Source: Doris montereyensis
Taxonomy: Eukaryota > Mollusca > Gastropoda > Nudibranchia > Dorididae
Length of the DNA: 64,000 nt
NCBI GenBank assembly: GCA_037039925.1
Contig: JAXRKP010001863.1
Span: 1 to 64,000, forward strand
Direction: 5' to 3'
Of the stretch, positions 22,045-32,345 are shown piece after piece (positions within the stretch are counted from its first letter, which is position 1; every line of letters begins with the position of its first letter). Made by a program: the position numbers and the translations under genes. Under the pieces are notes generated by a model, which was not told where the DNA came from, did not search any database, and saw nothing but the letters and a program-made list of their open reading frames with translations.

Positions 22045-23274
22045 TATGTCTGATAAGTACAAAGTCTTTATGTCTGGTAGGTACTACTTCATTATGTCCG
22101 GTAGGTACTACTTTTTTCTGTCTTGTAGGAACTATTTCTTTACGTCTGTTAGGTGCTACTTCTTTATGTCTCGTAGGTACTACTTCTGTATGTCTGGTAC
22201 GTACTATTTTTTTCTGTCTGGTAGGTACTATTTCTTTATGTCTTGCGGGTACTACTTCTTTATGTCCGGTAGGTACTTCTTCTTTACGTCTGGTAGATAC
22301 TACTTTTTTATGCCTGATAGGTACTACTTCTTTATGTTTCGTAGGTACTATTTCTTTATGTATGGTAGGTACTACTTCTTTAGGTCTGGTAGGTACTACT
22401 TCTTTACGTCTGGTAGGTACTACTTCTTTATGTCTGTTAGATACTACTTCTTAATGTCTCGTAGGTACTACTTCTTTATGTCCGGTAGGTACTACTTTTT
22501 TCTGTCTTGTAAGAACAATTTCTTTATGTCTTGTTGGTACTACTTCTTTATGTCTGGTAGGTACTAATTTTTCTATCTTGTAGGAACTATTTCTTTATGT
22601 CTGGTGGGTACTACTTCCTTATGTCCGGTAGGTACTATTTCTTTACGACTGGTAGGTACTACTTCTTTATGCCAGGTAGGTACTACTTTTTCCTGTCTTG
22701 TAGGAACTATTTCTTTATGTCTGGTGGGTACTACTTCCTTATGTCCGGTAGGTACTATTTCTTTACGACTGGTAGGTACTACTTCTTTATGCCAGGTAGG
22801 TACTACTTTTTCCTGTCTTGTAGGAACTATTTCTTTATGTCTGGTGGGTACTACTTCTTTACGTCTGGTAGGTACTACTTCTTTATGTCTGTTAGGTACT
22901 ACTTCTTTATGTCTCGTAGGTACTACTTCTTTATGTCTGGTAGGTACTACTTTTTTCTGTCTTGTAAGAACTATTTCTTTATGTCTTATTGGTACTACTT
23001 CTTTATGTCTGTTAGGTACTACTTTTTTCTATCTTGTAGGAACTATTTCTTTATGTCTGGTGGGTACTACTTCTTTATGTCCGGTAGGTACTACTTCTTT
23101 AGGACTGGTAGGTACTACTTCTTTATGTCTGTTAGGTACTACTTCTTTATGTCTTGTAGGTATTACTTCTTTACGTCTGGTAGGTACCACTTTTTTATGC
23201 CTGGTAGGTACTACTTCTTTATGTTTCGTACGTACTATTTCTTTATGTATGGTAGGTACTACTTCAGGCGGAAT
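22045..23274. repeat. 24-bp tandem array, copy A
   Basis: The monomer starts GGTAGGTACTACTTC and ends TTTATGTCT (24 bp). Variants include GTCTTGTAGGAACTATTTC and GTCTCGTAGG. Two plus-strand frames and one minus-strand frame lack stops because 24 is a multiple of three, which gives 8-residue peptide repeats (YYFFMSGR, GTTSLCLV, HKEVVPTR). A 120-bp block of five monomers is duplicated without a mismatch over about 22,577-22,857. The array closes with ACTTCAGGCGGAATG. Confidence 0.93.
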
Positions 23275-23767
23275 GATATCGAATTAGAGGACGATTGAGG
23301 TCGCGTAGTCATATACAATTAAAGAACGATTGAGGCCGCGTAGCGATATTGAATTAGAGGCCGTTTGAGGCGTAGTGATATGGAATTAGAGGACGATTGA
23401 GGCCGCGTAGTGATATCGAATTAGAGGACGATTGAGGTCACATAGTATATCGAATTAGAGGACGATTGAGGTGACATAGTGCTATCGCATTAGAGGACAC
23501 TTGATGCCGCGTAGTGATATGGAATAAGAGGACAATTGAGGCCGCGTAGTGATATCAAATTAGAGGACGATTGAGGCCGCGTTGTGATATCGAATTAGAG
23601 GACGATTGAGGCAGCGTAGTGATATCGAATTAGAGGACGATTGAGGTCACGTAGTGATATCGAATTAGAGGACGTTTGAGGCCGCGTAGGGATATCGAAT
23701 TAGAGGACGATTCAAGCCGCGTAGTGATATCAAATTAGAGGCCAATTGAGGCGTAGTGATATGGAAT
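23275..23767. repeat. 35-bp tandem array, copy A
   Basis: About fourteen monomers of 35 bp begin GATATCGAATTAG, continue GGACGATTGAGG and end CGTAGT. Variants include GGTCACATAGT and a shortened GAGGCGTAGT. The last monomer reads GTAGTGATATGGAATTTT before purine repeat begins. No gene is seen. Confidence 0.93.
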
Positions 23768-25023
23768 TTTTTAAAAAGCCCAAAAAACAGAAAAAGAGGA
23801 CGAAATACAAGAAAAGAAGACCAAGTAGAACAAAGACAAAATAGAACACGAAAGACAAAAAACAAGAACAAGGACAAAAAAAGAAGACCAATGTCCAGAA
23901 AAGAAGACCAAACACAAGAAAAGAAGACCAAAGACAAGAAAAGACCAAGACAAAAAAAGAAGACGAAAAAAACAAAAAAGAAGACCAAATACAAAAAAAT
24001 ACCAAAGACAATAAAAGAGGAGCAAAGACAAAAAAGAAGACCAAAGATAAAAAAGACGAAAGACAAAAAAAGACCAAGACAACAAAAAAGACCCAAGACA
24101 AGAAAAGAAGACCAAAGACTAGAAAAGACCAAGACAAAAAAAGAAGACGAAAAAACGAAAAAAAGAAGACCAAATCAAAAAAAAATACCAAAGACAAGAA
24201 AAGAGGAGCAAAGACAAAAAAGAACACCAATCACAAGAAAAGAAGACCAAAGACAAGAAAAGATGACCAAATAGAAGAAGAGAAGACCAAACACAAGAAA
24301 AGGAGACCAAAAACAAGAAAAGACCAAAACAAAAAAAAGAAGATAAAAAACAAGAGAAAAGAAGACCAAAGACAAAAAAGACACAAAATAAAACAGACCA
24401 AAGAGAACAAAAGAAGACCAAATACAAAATAAAAGATCACGACCAGAAAAAAGACTTCAAAAAAGGAAAAGAAGACCACAAGCAAGAAAAAAATACCAAA
24501 CACAAGAAAAGAAGACCAAAGACAAAAACAAGACCAATGACAAAAAAGACCAAAGACAAACAAAAGACCAAAGACAAAAAAGAAGACCAAATACAAAAAA
24601 AGAAGATCAATAACAAGAAAACAAGACCAATAACAAGAAAACAAGACCAAGGACACGAAAATACACCAAAGACCGAAAAGAAGATCAAAGACAAGAAAAT
24701 AAGACCAAACACAAAAATGACCAAGACACAAAAGAAGACCAAAGCAAAAAAGAAGACCAAAGACAAGAAAAGAACACCAAAGGCAAAAAGAGAAGACCAA
24801 AGAACAGACGAAAACACCAAAGGTAAGAAAACAAGACCAAAGACAAAAGAAGAGGACCGAACACAGGAAAAGAAGAGGAAAGAAAAAAAGACTAAAAACA
24901 AAAAAGAAGACTAAAGACAAAAAAGAAAACCGAAAACAAGAAAAGAAGACTAAAGACAAGAAAAAAAGAGAAAAAAAAAGAAAAGAAAACCAAGGACCAA
25001 AACAAGACCAAAGACAAGAAAAG
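23768..25023. repeat. Purine-rich array, type 2
   Basis: It starts AAAAAGCCCAAAAAACAG after the 35-bp array, the same junction as at 50,210. The monomer mix includes AAGACCAATGACAAGAAAAC and CCAATACAAAAAAAGAAG-like variants, and the CACCAAAGGCAAAAAGAG to ACCGAACACAGG segment lies at about 24,775-24,860. It stops abruptly at AAGAAAAGTTTCGCAGCC. Confidence 0.9.
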
Positions 25024-25480
25024 TTTCGCAGCCTTTCGCAACCTATCGCAGCGTATCGCAGCCTATCGCAGCCTATCGCAACCTATCGCAACCTATCGCA
25101 ACCTATCACAACCTATTGCAACCTATCGCAGCCTACCGCAGCCTATCGCAGACTATCGCACCCTATCGCACCCTATCGCACCCTATCGCACCCTATTGCA
25201 CCCTATCGCAGCCTTTCTCTGTTTATCGCACCATATCGCACCCTTTCGCAGCCTATCGCTCTTTATCACAGTCTATGGCTGCCTATGGCTGTCTATGGCT
25301 GCCTATGGCTGCCTATCGCTGCCTATGGCTACTTATCGCTCCCTATCGCTCCCTATGGCTCCCTATCACTCCCTATCGCTTCCTATCGCACCCTATCGCT
25401 GCCTATCGCTCTAGACCGCCTTAGACCGCTTTCAACCGCTTCGAACCGCTTCGAACCGTTTCAAACCGTTTCGAACCGTT
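25024..25480 (+). repeat. TATCGCAGCC/TATCGCACCC decamer array, left flank
   Basis: Decamers CCTATCGCAG, CCTATCGCAC, CCTATCGCTG and CCTATGGCTG give way at 25,411 to CTAGACCGCCTTAGACCG, then CTTTCAACCGCTTCGAACCG. This is the same transition string found in the five cycles to the right. A strand switch cuts it off. Confidence 0.9.
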
Positions 25481-26188
25481 TCGATAGGCTGCGATAGGCT
25501 GCGATAGGCTGTGATAGGCTGCGATAGGCTGCGATAGCCTGCGATAGGCTGCGATAGGCTGCGATAGGCTGCGATAGGGAGCGATAGGCTGCGATAAACA
25601 GCTATAGGCTGCGATAAAGAGCGATAAAGACCGATCAAGAGCGATAGGCTGCGATAAAGAGCGATAGGCTACGATAAAGAGCGATAGGCTGCGATAAGCT
25701 GCGATAGGCTGCGATAAGCTGCGGTAGGCTGCGGTAGGCTGCGGTAGGCTGCTATACAGAGCGATAAAGAGTGATAAAGAGCGATAAAGAACGATAAAGA
25801 GCGATAGGCTGCGATAAAGAACGATAAAGAGCGATAAAGAGCGATAGGCTGCGATAAAGAGCGATAGGCAGCGATGAAGAGCGAGAGGCTGCGATAAAGA
25901 GCGATAGGCTGCGATAAACAGCGATAGGCAGCGATAGGCAGCGATAGGGAGCGACAGGCTGCCATAGGTAGCGATAGGCAGCCATAGGCAGCAATAGGCA
26001 GCGATAGGCAGCCATATGCATCGCGATAAAGAGCCATAGGCAGCGATAAAGAGCCATAGGCAACGATAAAGAGCGTTAGGCAGCGATAAAGAGCCATAGG
26101 CAGCGATACAGAGGGATGGGCAGCGATAATGAGGGATGGGCAGCGATAAAGAGCCATAGGCAGCGATAAAGAGGGATGGGCAGCAATA
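25481..26188 (-). repeat. GATAGGCTGC/GATAAAGAGC decamer array, inverted block
   Basis: This is the reverse complement of the flanking families: GATAGGCTGC (rev GCAGCCTATC) and GATAAAGAGC (rev GCTCTTTATC). Toward the right end GATAGGCAGC and CATAGGCAGC dominate. It is bounded by a switch at GTTTCGATAGGCTGC on the left and at GGGCAGCAATATCGCTC on the right. Confidence 0.92.
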
Positions 26189-26505
26189 TCGCTCTTTATC
26201 GCTGCCTATGGCTGCCTATCGCTGCCTATGGCTGCCTATCGCTGCCTATCGCTGCCTATGGCTGCCTATCGCTGCCTATGACTGCCTATCGCTGCAAATG
26301 GCTGCCTATCACTGCCTATCGCTGACTAGGGCTGCCTATGGCTGCCTATCGCTGCCTATCGCTGCCTATGGCTCTTTATCGCTACCTGTGGCTCTTTGTT
26401 GCTGCCTATGGCTCTTTATCGCTGCCTATGGCTCTTTAACGCTGTCTATGGCTCTTTATCGCTGCCTGGGGCTCTTTATCGCGCTGCCTATGGCTCTTTA
26501 TGTCG
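26189..26505 (+). repeat. GCTGCCTATC/GCTCTTTATC decamer array, right flank
   Basis: It returns to the plus orientation. The monomers GCTGCCTATG and GCTGCCTATC mirror the CATAGGCAGC and GATAGGCAGC of the right end of the inverted block, so 26,188 is the centre of an imperfect inverted repeat. It runs into TTATGTCGTCTTAATCGC. Confidence 0.9.
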
Positions 26506-26725
26506 TCTTAATCGCTCTTAATCCGTCTTAATCCGTCTTAATCCGTCTTAATCCGTCTTAATCCGTCTTAGTCCGTCTTAATCCGTCTTAATCCGTCTTA
26601 ATCCGTCTTAATCCGTCTTAATCCGTCTTAATCCGTCTTAATCGCTCTTAATCCCTCTTAATCCCTCTGAATCGCTCTGAATCGCTCTTACTCGTTCTTA
26701 ATCGCTCTTAATCGCTCTTAATCGC
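26506..26725 (+). repeat. CTTAATCCGT decamer array, cycle 1
   Basis: About twenty monomers, mostly ATCCGTCTTA in strict 10-bp phase, drift at the right end to ATCCCTCTTA and ATCGCTCTTA. No gene is present. Confidence 0.94.
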
Positions 26726-26990
26726 TCTTCATCGCTCCCTATAGTTCCCTATCGCTCCTTATCGCTGCCTATCGCTGCCTATCGCCCTAAACCGCCTTAG
26801 ACCGCTGCCTACCGCGCTATACCGCATTCAACCGCTTCGAACCGTTTCGAACCGTTTCGAACCGTTTCTAACCGCTTATAACCCCCTCTAACCCCTTCTA
26901 ACCCCTTCTAACCGCTTCTAACCCCTTCTAATCCATTCTCACCGCTCTTAACCGCTTGTAACCGCTTTTGACCGCTTGTAACCGCTTCGA
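26726..26990 (+). repeat. Transition zone, cycle 1
   Basis: A stepwise change through related decamers is visible: CTTCATCGCT, CCCTATAGTT, GCCTATCGCT, CTTAGACCGCTGCCTACCGC, TTCGAACCGT, TTCTAACCCC, then TTCTCACCGCTCTTAACCGC and TTGTAACCGC. The same order returns at 27,931, 30,071, 31,801 and 34,046. Confidence 0.85.
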
Positions 26991-27220
26991 ACCCCTTTGA
27001 ACCCCTTTGAACCCCTTTGAACCCCTTTCAACCCCTTTAAACCCCTTTGAATCCCTTTCAAAACCTTTTCAACCCCATTGAACCCCTTTGAACCTTTCTG
27101 AACCCCTTTGAACCCCTTTGAAACTCTTTGAACCCCATTGAACCCCATTGAACCCCATTGAACCCCACTGAACCCCACTGAACCCCATTAAACCCCATTT
27201 AACCCAATTTAACCCCATTT
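26991..27220 (+). repeat. GAACCCCTTT/GAACCCCATT decamer array, cycle 1
   Basis: The monomer changes from GAACCCCTTT to GAACCCCATT and then to AAACCCCATT. The end AACCCCATTTCTCAATCGC is the junction that also closes cycles 2 to 4. Confidence 0.93.
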
Positions 27221-27930
27221 CTCAATCGCTCTCAATCGCTCTCAATCGTTCTCAATCGCTCTCAATCGCTCTCAATTGCTCTCAATCACTCTCAATCGCT
27301 CTAAATGGCTCTCAATCCCTCTTAATCCCTCTTAATCCCTCTCAATCCCTCTTAATCAGTCTTAATCCGTCTTAATCCGTCTTAATCCGTCTTAATCCGT
27401 CATAATCCGTCTTAATCCGTCTTAATCCGTCTTAATCCGTCTTAATCCGTCTTAATCCGTCTTAATCCGTCTTAATCGGTCTTAGTCCGTCATAATCGTT
27501 GTTAATCCGTCTTAATCACTCTGAATCGCTCTTAATCCGTCTTAATCCGTCTTAATCCGTCTTAATCCGTCTTAATCCGTCTTAATCCGCCTTCATCCTG
27601 CTTAATCCGTCTTAATCCGTCTTAATCCATCTTAATCCGTCTTAATCCATCTTAATCCCTCTTAATCCGTCTTAATCCCTCTTAATCCCTCTTAATCCGT
27701 CTTAACCAGTCTTAATCCGTCTTAATCCGTCTTAATCGCTCTTAATCGCTCTTAATCGCTCTTAATCCCTCTCAATCCCTCTGCATCCCTCTGAATCCCT
27801 CTTAATCCCTCTGAATCCCTCTTAATCCCTCTTAATCCCTCTTAATCCCTCTTAATTCCTCTTAATCCCTCTGAATCCCTCTGAATCGCTCTTAATCGTT
27901 CTTAGTCGCGTTTAATCGCTCTTCATCGCT
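27221..27930 (+). repeat. CTCAATCGCT to CTTAATCCGT decamer array, cycle 2
   Basis: It starts with about nine CTCAATCGCT monomers, then CTCAATCCCT/CTTAATCCCT, a long CTTAATCCGT stretch and finally CTGAATCCCT. The 10-bp phase is nearly unbroken. Confidence 0.94.
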
Positions 27931-28050
27931 CCCTATCGCTCCCTATAGTTCCCTATCGCTCCCTATCGCTGCCTATCGCTGCCTATCACTGCTTATCGCT
28001 TAGACCGCTGCCTACAGCCCTAGACCGCTTTCAACCTCTTGGAACCGTTT
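27931..28050 (+). repeat. Transition zone, cycle 2 (short)
   Basis: It contains CCCTATAGTT (27,941), GCCTATCGCT, CTTAGACCGCTGCCTAC and CTTGGAACCG. It is shorter than in other cycles and lacks the TTCTAACCCC and TTGTAACCGC parts. Confidence 0.84.
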
Positions 28051-28450
28051 GAACCCCTTTGAACCCCTTTGAACCCCTCTGCACCCCTTTAAACCCCTTT
28101 GAACCCCTTTAAACCCCTTCGAATCCCTTAGAACTCCTTCGAACCCCTTTCAACCTCCTTCAACCCCTTTCAACGCCTTTGTACCCCATTGAACCCATTT
28201 GAACCCCTTTGAACCCCTTTGAACCGCTTTGAACCCCTTTGAACCCATTCGAACACCTTTGAACACCTTTGAACCCCTTTGAACCCTTTGAACCCCTTTG
28301 AACCCCTTTGAAATTCTTTGAACCCCTTTGCACCCCTTTGCACCCTTTTGCATCCCAATGAACCCCATTGAACCCCATTAAACCCCATTAAACCTCATTA
28401 AACCCCATTGAACCCCATTGAACCCCATTAAACTCCATTTAACCCCATTT
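28051..28450 (+). repeat. GAACCCCTTT/GAACCCCATT decamer array, cycle 2
   Basis: GAACCCCTTT with GCACCCCTTT variants is followed by GAACCCCATT and AAACCCCATT. It closes at AACCCCATTTCTCAATCCC. Confidence 0.93.
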
Positions 28451-30070
28451 CTCAATCCCTCTCAATCGCTCTCACTCGCTTTCAATCGCTCTCAGTCGCT
28501 CTCAATCGCTCTCAATAGCTCTCAATCGCTCTCAATCACTCTCAATCGCTCTCAATCCCTCTTAATGCCTCTTAATCCCTCTTAGTCCCTCTAAGTCCCT
28601 GTTAATCCCTCTTAATCACTCTTAATCCCTCTTAATCCCTCTTAATCCGTCTTAATCTACGTAAATCTATCTTAATCCGTCTTAATTCCTCTTAATCCGT
28701 CTTAATCCCTCTTAATCCGTCTTAAGCCGTCTTAATCTGTCAATCCGTCTTAATCCGTCTTAATCCCACTTAATCCGTCTCAATCGCTCTCAATCTCTCT
28801 CAATCGCTCTCAATCACTCTCAATCCCTCTTAATCCCTCTTAATCCCTCTTAGTACCTCTTACTACCTCTTATTCCCTCTTAATCCCTCTTAATCCCTCT
28901 TCATCCCGCACAATCCGTCTTAATCCGTCTTAATCCGTCTTAATCCGTCTTAATCTCTCTTAATCTATTTTAATCCGTCTTAATCCGTCTTAATCCGTCT
29001 TAATCCGTCTTAATCCGTCTTAATCCGTTTAATTCGTCTTAATCCGTCTTAATCCGTCTTAATCCGTCTAAATCCGTCTTAATCCGTCTTAATCCGTCTT
29101 AATCCGTATTAATCGGTCTTAATCCGTCTTCATCCCGCAGAATCGCTGTTAATCCGTCTTAAGCGGTCTTAATCCGTCTTAATCCCTCTTAATCGCTCTT
29201 AATCCGTCTTAATCCGTCTTAATCCGTCTGAATCCGTCTTAATCAGTCTTAATCCGTCTTAATCCGTCTTAATCCGCCTTAATTCTTCTTAATCCGTCCC
29301 TTAATCCGTCTTAATCCGTCTTAATCCGTCTTAATCCGTTTTAATCCGTCTTACTCCCTCTTAATCCCTTTTAATCCTTCTTAATCCGTCTTAATCCCTC
29401 TTAATCCGTCTTAACCCGTCTTAATCCGTCTTAATCCGTCTTCATCGTTCTCAATTGCTCTCAATCGCTTTCTATCGCTCTCAATCGCTCTCAATCGCTC
29501 TCAATCCCTCTTAATCCCTCTTAGTCCCTCTTAGTCCCTCTTAGTCCCTCTTATTCCCTCTTAATCCCTCTTAATCCCTCTTAATCCCTTTTAATCTGTC
29601 TTAATCCGTCTTAATCAGTCTTAATCTATCTTAATCTATCTTAATCCGTCTTAATCCATCTTAATCCGTCTTAATCCGTCTTAATCCGTCTGAATCCGTC
29701 TTAATCCGTCTTAATCCGTCTTAATCCGTCTTAATCCGTCTTAATCGCTCTTAATCCGTCTTAATCCGTCTTAATCCGTCTTAATCCGTCTTAATCCGTC
29801 TTAATCCGTCTTAGTCCGTCTTAATCCGTCTTAATCCGTCTTAATCCGTCTTAATCGGTATTAATCCGTCTTAATCCATCCTAATCTCTCTTAATCCGTC
29901 TTAACCCGGCTTAATCCGTCTTAATCGCTCTTAATCGCTCTTAATCCCCCTGAATCCCTCTTAATCCCTCTTAATCCATCTTAATCCCTCTTAATCCCTC
30001 TTAATCTCTCTTAATCCCTCTTAATCCCTCTGAATCGCTCTTATTCGCTCTTAATCGCTCTTAGTCGCTC
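28451..30070 (+). repeat. CTCAATCGCT/CTTAATCCGT decamer array, cycle 3 (longest)
   Basis: Phase-clean decamers contain several inner returns to CTCAATCGCT (about 28,785-28,820 and 29,445-29,505), each followed by CTTAATCCCT, CTTAGTCCCT and CTTAATCCGT. Cycle 3 therefore probably arose by internal duplication of shorter cycles. CCATCTT and CAGTCTT monomers fit CpG decay. Confidence 0.93.
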
Positions 30071-30335
30071 TCTATCGCTCCCTATCGCTGCCTATCGCTG
30101 CTTATCACTACATATCGCTCTAGACCGCCTTAGACCGTTGCCTACCGCCATAGACTGCTTTTAACCGCTTGGAACCGTTTCGAACTGTTTCGAACCCTTT
30201 CGAACCGCTTATAACCCCTTCTAACCCCATCTAACCCCTTCTAACCCCTTCTAATCCATTCTTACCGCTTTTAACCGCTTGTAACCGCTTTTAACCGCTT
30301 GTAACCGCTTGTAACCGCTTGTAACCGCTTCGAAC
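30071..30335 (+). repeat. Transition zone, cycle 3
   Basis: The order is CTCTATCGCT, CCCTATCGCT, GCCTATCGCT, CTAGACCGCCTTAGACCG, GCCTACCGCC, TTGGAACCGT, TTCTAACCCC, TTCTTACCGC and repeated TTGTAACCGC. The CCCTATAGTT marker is absent here. Confidence 0.84.
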
Positions 30336-31291
30336 CCCTTCGAACCCTTTTGAACCCCTTTGAACCCCTTTGAACCCCTTTGAACCCCTTCGAGACCCTT
30401 CGAACCCTTTCAAATTTCTTCGAACCCCTTCGAACCCCTTCAACCCCTTTCAACCCCCTTCAACCCCTTTGAACCCCTTTCAACCCATTTCAACCCCTTT
30501 TAATCCCTTTCAACCCCTTTCAACCCCTTTGGACCCAATTTGAACCCCTTTGAAACCCATTGAACCTTTTTGAACCCTGTAAATGCCTTTGAACGCCTTT
30601 GAACCCCGTTGAACCCCTTTGAAACCCTTCGAAGCCCTTCTTTACCCATTGAACCTCATTAAACCTCATTGAACCCCATTGAACCCCATTTAACCCCATT
30701 GAACCCCATTGAACCCCTTTGAACCCCATTCAACCCCATTGAACCCCATTGAACCCCATTGAACCCCATTGAACCCCATTGAACCCCATTGAAATTCATT
30801 GAACCCCATTGAATCCAATTGAACCCAATTGAACCCCATTGAACCCCATTGAACCCCATTGAACCCCATTGAACCCCATTGAACCTCATTGAACCCCCTT
30901 GAACCCCATTGAACCCCATTGAACCCCATTGAACCCCATTGAACCCCATTGAAGCCCTTTGAACCCCGTTGAACCCCATTGAACCCATTGAACCCCATTG
31001 AACACCTTTGAACACCTTTGAACCCCATTGAACCCTTTTGAACCTCTTTAAACCCCTTTGCACCAGCTTGAACCCCTTTAAACCCCTTTGAACCCCTTTG
31101 AACCCCTTTGGACCCTTTTGAACCCCATTAAACCCATTTGAACCCCTTTGAATCCCTTTGCACCCCTTTGCACCCCAATGATCTCCATTGAACCCCATTG
31201 AACCCCATTTAACCCCATTAAACCCCATTAAACCACATTAAACCTAATTGAAGCCCATTGAACCCCATTAAAACCCAATTGAACCCCATTT
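30336..31291 (+). repeat. GAACCCCTTT/GAACCCCATT decamer array, cycle 3
   Basis: A long GAACCCCATT stretch (about 30,660-30,960) puts a GGGG run every 10 bases on the minus strand, a regular G-quadruplex pattern. Variants GCACCCC and AAACCCC cluster near the right end. The minus-strand frames of GVQWGSMGFN repeats are period artefacts. Confidence 0.94.
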
Positions 31292-31800
31292 CTCAATCGC
31301 TCTCAACCACTCTCAGTCGCTCTCAATCGCTCTCAATCGCTCTCAATCCCTTTTAATCCCTCTTAATCCCTCTTAGTCCCAATTAGTCCCTCTTAATCCC
31401 TCTTAATCCCTCTTCATCCCTCTTAATCCCTCTTAATCCGTCTTAATCCGTCTTAATCTACCTTAATCTATCTTAATCAGTCTTAATCCGTCTTAGTCCG
31501 TCTTAATCCGTCTTAATCCGTCTTAATCCATCTTAATCCGTCGTAATCCGTCTTAATCGCTGTTATTCCATCTTAATCCGTCTTAATAGCTCTTAATCCG
31601 TCTTAATCCGTCTTGAGCGCGCTTGATTCGTCTTAATCCGTCTTCAACCATCTTAATCCGTCTTAATCGCTCTTAATCCCTCTGAATCCCTCTTAATCCC
31701 TCTTATTCCCTCTTAATCCCTCTTAATCCCTCTTAATCCCTCTTAATCCCTCTGAATCGCTCTTAATCGTTCTTAATCGTTCTTAATCGCTCTTAATCGC
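31292..31800 (+). repeat. CTCAATCGCT/CTTAATCCGT decamer array, cycle 4
   Basis: It repeats the CTCAATCGCT, CTTAATCCCT, CTTAATCCGT, CTTAATCGCT order. One irregular stretch, CTTGAGCGCGCTTGATTCG, lies near 31,610-31,630. Confidence 0.93.
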
Positions 31801-32060
31801 TTTTCATCGCTCCCTATAGTTCCCTATCGCTGCCTATCGCTGCCTATCGCTCTAAACCGCCTTAGACCGCTGCCTACCGCCCTAGACCGCTTTCAACCGC
31901 TTCGAACCGTTTCGAACCGTTTCGAAACCTTTCTAACAGCTTATAACCCCTTCTAACCCCTTCTTACCCCTCTTAACCCCTTCTAACCCCGTCTAATCCA
32001 TTCTCACCGCATTTAACCGCTTGTAACCGCTTTTAACCGCTTGTAACCGCTTCGGACGCT
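31801..32060 (+). repeat. Transition zone, cycle 4
   Basis: CCCTATAGTT lies at about 31,812, then CTAAACCGCCTTAGACCG, GCCTACCGCC, TTCGAACCGT, TTCTAACCCC, TTCTCACCGC and TTGTAACCGC. It matches cycle 1 closely. Confidence 0.84.
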
Positions 32061-32345
32061 CTTAATCGCTTCGATCCCTCTGGATCCCTTAATCCTCTCT
32101 AATCTCTCTTAACTCCCTCAATCCTCCTGAATCGCCTTTAACGCCTTTAATCGCTTCCAATCGCTCTAGTCGCACCTTATTGCTTCACGCCTCTATGTTC
32201 TCCTTGTCACCTATCGTTAGTTATCGTTGCTTGTCATCGCTTTAATATCGCTTAGATTCGTTTAGATCAGCAGTGCATCGCTTCAGCTTCGCTTTAACCG
32301 TTGAACTGTTTTCTGACCCTTTGAATCCCTTTGACCCGCTTTAAA
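32061..32345. other. Degenerate low-copy segment
   Basis: Decamer rhythm fades here: fragments such as CTTTAACGCCTTTAATCGC, CACGCCTCTATGTTCTCC and TTTAGATCAGCAGTGCATCG have no close repeat elsewhere in the window that I can see. No open frame of note, no RNA-gene motif. It sits between the TTGTAACCGC end of a transition zone and a GAACCCC array, where the other cycles have a direct join. Confidence 0.7.

Noticed and set aside
22045..23274. CRISPR-like array
   Set aside because: Monomers are contiguous 24-mers with no unique spacers, no leader and no cas genes.
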